Origin: Pocillopora verrucosa
Taxonomy: Eukaryota; Cnidaria; Anthozoa; Scleractinia; Pocilloporidae
DNA length: 64,000 nucleotides
Direction of reading: 5' to 3'
Assembly: GCF_036669915.1 (NCBI RefSeq)
Contig: NC_089313.1
Span: 8,455,126-8,519,125, forward strand
In this document: piece after piece, positions 56,617 through 64,000 of the stretch
Numbering within the stretch: position 1 is the first letter of the stretch
How the letters are laid out: every line of letters starts with the position of its first letter
Notes under the pieces: generated by a model
The model's database searches: none
What the model was told of the DNA's origin: nothing
The model's input: only the letters and a program-made list of their open reading frames with translations
Made by a program: the position numbers and the translations under genes

Positions 56617-58436
56617 AGACAACCAGGAGTCGCAATTATTAATCGATACGAAGGAAAAGCTCAAAATTCTCGGAAAGATGCAATGATAACTGAATCTGTA
56701 ACTTCCAAGAAGGCTCATTTCCATTTACGCACAATGTGATGTCATAAAACTTCAACTGTCATGCGCTGTTGTAAAGCAAAATTTGCGTGGTATGTTTGTA
56801 CCTGATCACTTTCCATTAAACTATTAAAATTAGAAGTGTTTGGGAACTATTAAAATTAGAAATGTTCTAACTAAGTGTTTGGGAGTTGTTTAAATCATCT
56901 TGAAATCCTCGTGCGAGTCTTGTGAACCTTGGTTTGTCATGTGCAGTAAGACCACATATTCATTTTTACCTTTTGATTTGTCCTCGATCATTGTAATAGG
57001 GCTTAATTCTCGCACGATAATCGTAATCTTTAGTCGTGTTTGGGTTTGTCCTTAACCTTGCTTAGAGTCCTCGAGAGGAAGTTTAATTTAGGTTTCACTG
57101 AGTTCTCGAATATTGGTTTTTTTAAGTACTTTGTTGTTTATTTCGAATGTCTCGTGAAATTGTTTCAGTAAAGATTCAAAAATATATTTATTCCTCCAAG
57201 TCAGCTGTCCCGTAAGCCCGAACATGCTTACCGTTAGGATATTGTAGGAGCGTGCACTTAGGGCTGAATTGATAGAAGAGTGACAGAGTCTCAGAGGATG
57301 AATTAAAAGTGCTTGATCAGACTTCTGGTCATGGTTCCGTTGGCGCGAGTTGCTCAAGGTAGTTAAGTTCAGCAGTCCAATAAGATGAATATAGTGACTT
57401 CCAATTGACTTGCATTTTCTTCTTTAAGCAATATTTGCTGCTTCAAGAACAAAACAATTCAAGTCTGTGGTTAAAATTCTGATTTTATTATTCTTATTAT
57501 TCCGGATTTTCCAAGAAACTTGGAGGAAATGTAGATAGATAAATTATGGACTTCTTTCTCGGAATCATTGCTAAGTACACTTGATATGCGATATAATTCA
57601 TTTATTTTAGCATGCGAGGGCAAGTCCCACGTCACAGTTGGATCGGAATCCCGAGTTTTTACCAGAGATGTGCTCAGAGCTAAAATCTCGAGCTGAACGG
57701 TTTTTTTCTTCGTCAAAGTTTAAACGCTTTTATGAAATTTGAAAAACACTTCAAGAACCGTCTTTACGGAACTGAAAAGATGCTAGATGTGACCCATGAT
57801 GTGAAACCAATTCACTCTGGATTTTAAAAGCGGATATACATGTTGTCTAGAATATAATGATCTTGAAGATTCTTGGAAGCCAAGCAATTTCCACGAAAAG
57901 GTTCTAAATTTAACAAATGATTACACAGAGTTATCCAGGATATCGTGTTTCCAAGAAATTCACCCATTGAATTTAAGGCACTGCATTATGTGTGCCCTTT
58001 CTATTTCATGCATGGTTATCATTGGAATAAGAAAAAATAACCAAGGCTCGCGATCAAAATAATCATCGTACAAATTGAAGCATTAAGGGTTTCATTTCAG
58101 TCTTCAACTTTCCCACGATAAAGTTCGGACTTGTCTACAACAAATATGGTGTTTTTGGTTTTGCTTTATAGTCTTACAGGAGTATTTCTGCAAATCTGTT
58201 CTTTATTATTTCATTATTTTTTTAACATTCCTAGGCGTTTACGGTAACAGTTTGCACCAATATCCCATTCCTTCATTAAACTACGCCTACTCATCAAACA
58301 CAGAATGTATTCGTTGATAGAATCTTTATTCACTAATTTAATTATCGTCGCTACCAGCGATTTGTAAAGATATCCATTTTCATTATTAGACTTTATTCAA
58401 ATGTATCTTCAGCAAATCAATCGAAATTTAACAGCT

Positions 58437-58545
58437 CTAAGCAAAAGGGAAAGACTATATCATTCTTTTCAGTATATTTTGGTACGAAAAAAAAATAATT
58501 TGCAAAATTTCGAGAAGAGGAGGACATACCCAGACTGTTAAAATA
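58437..58545. other. ~100-bp insertion present only in the right arm
   Basis: Left arm has AGCTCAATAATAATCAAGCG (reverse complement, near 55620-55640). Right arm has AGCTCT, about 100 unrelated bases containing a poly-A run and GAAGAGGAGGACATACC, then AAAATAATCAAGCG. This accounts for most of the offset between outer and inner pairing. A further ~16-bp difference lies near 59520-59545. Confidence 0.75.
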
Positions 58546-59308
58546 ATCAAGCGGACAGAATGTAAAAATCGCTTAATACCTTCCTAAAAAACATTTAAAC
58601 ATCCTGGTGAGTTTGACAGATTGCTCATGAAAGTGATAACACGTTGATGCTTATAATCTTCGCCACATTTCCATTTGAACGAAGTGAAACAAATTTCTAT
58701 AGCGAGTAACTGATTGTGCTCAAAGACATTTTTTTTTTCGCCTACGTCTACACTATGTACTGATCAGAGAGTTACATTTCCTAAAATCACTTTTAAAACT
58801 ACCCCTCCACAAAGTGAAAAAATAATTCTGAATAGAGTGAATAAAAATATTGACACCTTTTTTCATCATGCTGTCGTGAGTCTGTAAAGTAAGAGTCCAC
58901 AATTAATGTCTAAATGTGGTAAAAACATGGGCGACACGCTCTGTCACTTTTCGGTTTGTACACAATGGAATCTATTTGTTAAAATAATTAGCGCGAGGCA
59001 CGCTGACAGAATTTGGTTATTTGCCAATCGTCGGTAATCTGCCTCTCGCTTCAGAACGATTTAATTGGTTATATTTTCACATTTGAGAAAAAAAAACTAC
59101 ACGGAAGTGAATTGGTTGTATTTAAGAGATCCCTATTATCTCTTGTTGTATCGTTATGTTCCCTTGCAAAATATAAAACTATTATTTTAAAGTCGATTTG
59201 CAGCGGTCGTTTCAAAGATTGGTTCCTTATCATCATAGTTTGCGCATCTCTAAGATTCACTTTGGTAGTTTTCGAGTTTTTCATAGCTATCATTTAAATT
59301 TCTCTCCA

Positions 59309-59422
59309 TCAGTAACAACCCTTTTCCTTAGTTTTCTCAATGATTCCATCCTCTTCCAAAGCCAGCTTTCCTCTTCCAGTGGGGTTGTTGGACTCGATGG
59401 CTTGTTCGACTGACAACACTCC
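59309..59422 (-). CDS. Possible alternative 3'-terminal exon of the right NLR gene
   Basis: Mirror of 54751-54864, with acceptor and open frames intact and a single coding difference (an AGC to AAC codon in the longest-open frame). Its use depends on the same donor choice at the end of the main exon. Confidence 0.35.
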   Translation of the reverse strand, partial: GVLSVEQAIESNNPTGRGKLALEEDGIIEKTKEKGCY

Positions 59423-59800
59423 CTGAAAGATTAACAGCACAGTATAAATTATGCCGTGAATCATCACAGTGCAATTTAACAAGGGTAACACTTCTCTCTA
59501 ACTTATACTTTACTTAAGGCTCGACATGCCTAAATGTTTCTTCAGAAGCTTCTAAACTTAATCATAATTTCTGATTGATAGCTTGCAATCTCGTAAAGAG
59601 GTAAGAGGGATTTTTTAGGAAAATGAAGCGCGCGATTAAAAGAAGTTTCTTTTCACGTTAATTCATAAAGAATGTTGATATTCAGATCAGGTGGCTTTTA
59701 CTATGGATGTTTAAGTTCTTACCCAGAGAGGAAGCTTTAAAATATAAACTATAATACGTTCCCAATTCAATTATGAGTGCTTTTAAGCTACCTCTGCAAT

Positions 59801-59806
59801 TTTATT
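59801..59806 (-). promoter_or_regulatory. Candidate poly(A) signal, right NLR gene
   Basis: AATAAA on the minus strand, mirror of 54383-54388. Confidence 0.4.
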
Positions 59807-59956
59807 GAGTGTAAGGCCAAGATCCTTCCCTCCTCATATCAAACAGTGGGGATAATTTTGAAACTATCCTTCCATGGTAAGGCAGAAGCTGTAAATGCTG
59901 CTTCATATGGGACAGCTAATTAACAAGAACATCGAGCACTGTATTAAACACAATAT

Positions 59957-62818
59957 TTACTTACTTGGGAATTCAGTCTCGGGGAACTTCCCTGGATACC
60001 GGTCTAGAAATTCTCCAATCAAATATCTTTCTCCCATCCTGTATATGGTTAGATTCAATTTCTTGCCCAGCACCAGTCCCTCGTGCATTACGTCTATCGC
60101 CCGCTCAACTTCATTTATCTTCTCATGCAAGAGGGCCAGTGAAGTCTTTATAAAGACTTTCCAGGTGTGATCCTCTTCTAATTCTCGTTCGGCAATTTGC
60201 TCTGCTTTCGAGAGTAGATTCATTGCCTCGTCAAAGTTCCCTCTTTTCATGTGACACATTCCAAAATTCTTTATCGTCAAGATGCTTTCTTTGCTTTCAC
60301 CCACTCCTAGGTCGTCGAACATTTCCAAAGCAGCTTTATAATACTTAAGGCAGATTTCAAAGTCGACTTCGGACTTTCCATCAAGAAAGAAGTAAAGGTC
60401 TCCAGTGGCCTTCAGGGTTTCAGCAGTCATAAAATGTTGCCCAAGGCTCTTTTGAAAGAGTTCCGACGCTTCCTCGAGCATTTCTTTGGCTGCATCGAAC
60501 TGCTTACTGCGCTTTGTAATATTTCCTGAAAGGAGGAGAGTAGCTGCTCTTTCCGGGTGATCATGAAGCAGTTCACTGGATATTTTCACAGCCAGTGCAG
60601 CCTCCTTTTCAGTCTGTCTGTTCACTCTAACATCTTTTTTATCAGAAAGGAAGCGAGCATTGCTGTTGTGAAAATAGACTTCTGATAACGGTTTCATCGC
60701 AAATGCAGCATCACTCACCAAACGAATTTGTTGCGCTTCATCCATGACCTCTTTGTACTTCTCTTGTTCTCCTTTTTTCCTGTATTCATGACCAAGAAGA
60801 CACAAAAGATCTACTACACACACTGGTTGGATTCCAGAGTCAAAAGTTTTCAATAATCTTTCAAGGAGCTCAGTGTAGAACCTTGGATGAAGACATCTTT
60901 CCAAATACATGCATTTCTGAGGGAAACTGTCCAAAAGGAGTTCACAGCCGTTCACGATCTTTGTATCTTGTTCTTCCCTACCTCGAGCGTAAATTTGAAG
61001 AAAATGTTCGAAATTGTACTTGTCTTCTTTAAATGATGCAAGGGAATCCTTGCATGTGTCCTTACTCCAGTAAATATTAGCATTCTTCGCGAGGCGCGAC
61101 ATGAAGTGTACACAAGCCAGTTTTTCGCCCATTGCCAAAAGTTTGTCATACTTATCTCGACCCATCTTCTTTGCGTATGACTGAATGAGCGGATGCATCT
61201 GATATCTGCGCGAATAGGGCTTCTCCACAAGAGATCTGTTTTTTAAGGAGCGCAGGATGGTGATAGGTAAAGCGCCGGAGCTCGAGATCGAACATTCCGC
61301 CTGCGTCACAGCTTGGACTGCATCTAGATCAAATGAACCTTGGAACAAAGATAGGAGAATGAAAGCTTCTTGTTCGAGTTTCGTCAAAAGGTCAAAGGAA
61401 GTCTTTACGGCCTTTTCAACATATCCTTGGTCGTCCTCTAAAACCGCTAATTGTTCCTTTTCGAGGCTCTCTATGAGTGTTTCTTCAGAATAGTCTGATA
61501 GCAAGGATCCAACAATGTAAAGTGCCATAGGAACGCAGCCACATAGATTTCTGGCGATGTATTCTGCCCTGCAAAGGTTCTGCGGGGCATCTTCATAGAC
61601 TTGCACCCTAGAAATAAGGAGATTTCTTGCCTGTTCGGCGGACAAAGGGCCCAACCTGACTTCGCAAGACTGCAAGTCAGGATTCTCAAATGTTTTCCTT
61701 GCAGTTACGACAAATGTTACCTTTTGCCTCGATAACCTTCTTACGTCAGATAAGATGCTTATAAATGATTCTCGATCGCTCGACTCGAGGACGCTATCTG
61801 CATTGTCAAGAACAAACGTGACCTGGTTTCGAACTCGTTTGCTCCAGTCTCTTAGCCACTGTCCCGGATTCTCTGGTACTTGCCTGCTGATTGTACCACA
61901 CGAGTTAATTATTTCTTCGGCCACTTCTTTGAAATTTTTCTTCGTTAGTAAACTACAAAACAACACAGTTGCTTCCTTCTCTGATTTTGCTAATTCATGA
62001 GCCACTCTTTCGGCCACAGTCGTCTTTCCAAATCCAGGTCCACCAGTAACCAGGACGACAGCGACGTCTCCACCCACGGCCATTTTCTTGACACGCTCTA
62101 TTTCTTGGTTGCGGCCAAATACACGTTTTTCAGGTATTCTGTCCGGTAGACAGCTGCGAGGGCTAAAACTTGACGAGTGAATCCTTTCTTTTTCCTGTAT
62201 TTTGTTCCATTCTTTTGCTAGTTCCTCCAAACGTAGCTTTGTATCGTAACCAGTGGGATCATTCTTCAGCGCCTCCATTTCCTCTTCGTGCCTCTTTCGT
62301 AGAACATAAATATCAATTGCCTCTAACAACGATGCAATCTCCTTCCACTTGTACTCGAATTCAGCGTTTGGAATTCCGGTAGAGAAGCTGTGAAAAAGCT
62401 CATTTCGGAAATATTTGATGCGAGTTATGTTTGCTTCGAGACTATCATCATCTTCTGCAGGCATGTTGTGCCATCCCGTCGAAGGCGCCGTAAGATGACA
62501 AATTTCACGAAGCAATAGATGTAAAAGTGTAATGTCGAACGTATTCGAGTCCGGTGGATCGCCTGAGGCAGGAAATAACATTTCCCACTGGTTTTCAAAT
62601 ATTACATCTTCGGACCTTAGCCGTTGAAGCTTTTTCGTATTATTGTTTAATACGACTTGTAATTTATCCATTGGGTAGACAGAGTGCAATAAATTGCGTA
62701 GGACGTGTCTTCCTCTGTCAACCAGCAGCCGTAATAGCTTCGTGCCATTCGTTTTCTCCTCTGATACATTTAGCACAGAAGATCCAGAAGAAACAGGCGA
62801 AGAGGCTGCGCCAGCCAT
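59957..62818 (-). CDS. NLR-like immune receptor: HEPN - NB-ARC - TPR, 953 residues (right copy)
   Basis: Same length, start, stop and domain order as the left copy. Nine residue differences are seen: T8P, K61T, K92N, Q210K, K782E, S859R, D881E, M901I and Q923L (left to right copy), about 99.1 percent identity. None falls in the HEPN R-x4-H, Walker A, Walker B or MHP motifs; five of nine lie in the C-terminal TPR region after 780. Both copies are fully open, so both may be functional. The gene is transcribed toward the palindrome centre, with at least 5 kb between the two 3' ends. Confidence 0.9.
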   Translation of the reverse strand: MAGAASSPVSSGSSVLNVSEEKTNGTKLLRLLVDRGRHVLRNLLHSVYPMDKLQVVLNNNTKKLQRLRSEDVIFENQWEMLFPASGDPPDSNTFDITLLHLLLREICHLTAPSTGWHNMPAEDDDSLEANITRIKYFRNELFHSFSTGIPNAEFEYKWKEIASLLEAIDIYVLRKRHEEEMEALKNDPTGYDTKLRLEELAKEWNKIQEKERIHSSSFSPRSCLPDRIPEKRVFGRNQEIERVKKMAVGGDVAVVLVTGGPGFGKTTVAERVAHELAKSEKEATVLFCSLLTKKNFKEVAEEIINSCGTISRQVPENPGQWLRDWSKRVRNQVTFVLDNADSVLESSDRESFISILSDVRRLSRQKVTFVVTARKTFENPDLQSCEVRLGPLSAEQARNLLISRVQVYEDAPQNLCRAEYIARNLCGCVPMALYIVGSLLSDYSEETLIESLEKEQLAVLEDDQGYVEKAVKTSFDLLTKLEQEAFILLSLFQGSFDLDAVQAVTQAECSISSSGALPITILRSLKNRSLVEKPYSRRYQMHPLIQSYAKKMGRDKYDKLLAMGEKLACVHFMSRLAKNANIYWSKDTCKDSLASFKEDKYNFEHFLQIYARGREEQDTKIVNGCELLLDSFPQKCMYLERCLHPRFYTELLERLLKTFDSGIQPVCVVDLLCLLGHEYRKKGEQEKYKEVMDEAQQIRLVSDAAFAMKPLSEVYFHNSNARFLSDKKDVRVNRQTEKEAALAVKISSELLHDHPERAATLLLSGNITKRSKQFDAAKEMLEEASELFQKSLGQHFMTAETLKATGDLYFFLDGKSEVDFEICLKYYKAALEMFDDLGVGESKESILTIKNFGMCHMKRGNFDEAMNLLSKAEQIAERELEEDHTWKVFIKTSLALLHEKINEVERAIDVMHEGLVLGKKLNLTIYRMGERYLIGEFLDRYPGKFPETEFPSK

Positions 62819-62872
62819 TATCTTTTCTGTTTTAACTCGAGAGATGAAAAAGTCTTGGTGGAAAAGTATTTG

Positions 62873-64000
62873 TGGAAATTTCGTTTGAAAAATGGAACGG
62901 AATAAGCTTACCTCACCGATGCGTGCGTGCGTTTGTTGAACTCACGATCGCAATAAAGCTCTTTAAAAACAAATTCCTTTTGAGAAGGATAGGGACGTTA
63001 GCTTGTCTTCAGATAACCACGAATTGCGATCTTCAATTGACACGAGTTTTATAACCAGTCAACAGGGAAATTTCCCACCAAGTTCTAGGAAATACTCGAT
63101 GAAGAATAAATTTCCCCTATTTCCGAGAAAGATCAGTGTTAAATTTGCAAGAGCCTTTCCTGTCAACTTGATTGTCAATCCATGCATATTTGCTGATTAA
63201 GGAATTATGATTTGCTTGATGTTAGCTGGTGCAGTTTAGTTACTGTCCCTTTTCACTTGTTTATTCTTTCGTTAAAATTGGTCATTTTAATGATAAAGCC
63301 ATATCTTTAATTAACAGTTGTAATTTCTCAATTATGTTAAAAAGATAAGACAGATTTTTGGACTATTGAGGAATAAATCATCGAGAAATACACGATGATG
63401 AATAATTTCCACGGTTTTCGAGAAAGATCATAGCACGTGTCTACAGTGTAAAATTTGCATGAGCCTGTCCTGTCAACTTAGAGTCAAACCATACATAACT
63501 GCTGATTAAGGACCTATGTTTTGTTTGATGTTAGCTGGTAGGCAATTTAGTTACTTTCCCTTTTCACTTGCTTATTCTTTCGATGAATTCGTCATTATAA
63601 TGATAAAGTCATATATTTAATTAACGGTTGTAATTTTTCAATTACGTAAATAAGATAAGACAGATTTTTGCAATGTTGACAAAAAAATCAGAGCGAATTT
63701 TCTCGGAAACTTAAATAACGAATAAAGCTAAAATAGTGGATGTCGAAATAATATGTATCGGTACTTTCTGGGAATTACTTCTGAGTACACTGGTATGTGA
63801 TATTATCCATTTACGACATATTTAGGCGCTTGCATAGAAACGGAAAAATTGTTGATGTGAGCCATGACATGACGCCATATTATTTTGGGAAATCTAGGGG
63901 AATATTCATGTTTTCCGGAATTTATTGACCGTAAGGATTCTAGGAATCCAAGAAGTTTCCGTGAAATGTTTCAAGTTAAGAAGATAGTAAGATTCTCATA
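62873..64000 (-). promoter_or_regulatory. Upstream region of the right NLR gene
   Basis: Mirror of the left upstream region, including both ~311-bp tandem units. It lacks about 40 bp that the left arm has at 50323-50362, just after GCAAGCGCC. No core promoter motif was recognised. Confidence 0.6.

Larger units (their letters stand above)
56375..57695. other. Unique centre of the palindrome
   Basis: These 1.32 kb have no mirror partner. On the minus strand they read as upstream DNA of a third NLR gene (57695 down to 56548) and its first codons (56547-56407). At about 57665-57530 the minus strand resembles 50330-50440 upstream of the left NLR gene: GATTCCGA(C/T)C.AA.TGTGACGTGG, then ATATC.CATA.CA.GTGTACT, then ATTCC.AGAAAG. 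Confidence 0.75.
57696..64000 (-). repeat. Right arm of the large palindrome (continues past window)
   Basis: Reverse complement of 50147-56374, with few substitutions and several small indels. It carries the minus-strand NLR copy, so the two NLR genes face each other tail to tail. The arm is still matching at the last base of the window. Confidence 0.95.

Noticed and set aside
57088..57357. 89-codon minus-strand frame in the palindrome centre
   Set aside because: Lies in what aligns as upstream DNA of the truncated NLR gene and shows no similarity to the NLR protein.
1..64000. CRISPR arrays, operons or bacterial signals
   Set aside because: Spliced genes, poly(A) signals, SINEs and MITEs show the window is eukaryotic; no regularly spaced direct repeats with unique spacers were seen.

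Overview
The window is animal DNA, AT-rich and packed with introns and short inverted-repeat elements. Gene content points to an anthozoan cnidarian, most likely a stony coral: a 32-exon HIRA gene, two secreted ShK-domain peptide genes, single-exon class A GPCRs, and HEPN/NB-ARC/TPR (NLR-like) immune receptors. The species cannot be fixed from sequence alone.

Layout. 1-292: start of a 7TM receptor-like gene on the minus strand, cut by the window edge. 0.3-6.4 kb: intergenic, with nested MITEs. 6.6-26.1 kb: complete HIRA histone-chaperone gene on the minus strand. I rebuilt it exon by exon; all 32 splice junctions keep phase and sum to 3003 nt (1000 residues plus stop). Its introns hold a 0.9-kb foldback element, a MITE nested inside an older MITE, GC-rich hairpins and tRNA-derived SINE remnants. 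26-30 kb: intergenic, with a stray 49-bp copy of HIRA exon 2. 30.4-37.9 kb: two plus-strand three-exon genes with the same plan (signal peptide / short propeptide ending Lys-Arg / six-cysteine ShK domain). 38.4-39.6 kb: decayed mobile element with a recombinase-like reading frame carrying three stops. 42.8-43.9 kb: intronless amine-receptor-like GPCR. 45.6-46.6 kb: minus-strand pseudogene of the NLR-like family. 47.0-47.8 kb: repeat cluster (dispersed repeat, tRNA-derived SINE, 15-copy octamer array).

From 50.15 kb to the end the window is one near-perfect palindrome. Two arms of at least 6.2 kb (50147-56374 and 57696-64000, the latter leaving the window) flank 1.3 kb of single-copy DNA. Each arm carries a 953-residue HEPN-NB-ARC-TPR gene, arranged tail to tail and differing at only 9 residues. 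The unique centre holds the proximal upstream region and first ~46 codons of a third, related gene on the minus strand. That gene is cut exactly where the left arm begins, at a 29-bp perfect inverted repeat. The simplest reading is that an inverted duplication broke into a tandem NLR cluster and truncated one member. With the pseudogene at 45.6 kb this is an actively rearranging immune-receptor locus.

The HIRA, ShK, GPCR and NLR genes are functionally unrelated neighbours; only the ShK pair and the NLR set look like local gene families.
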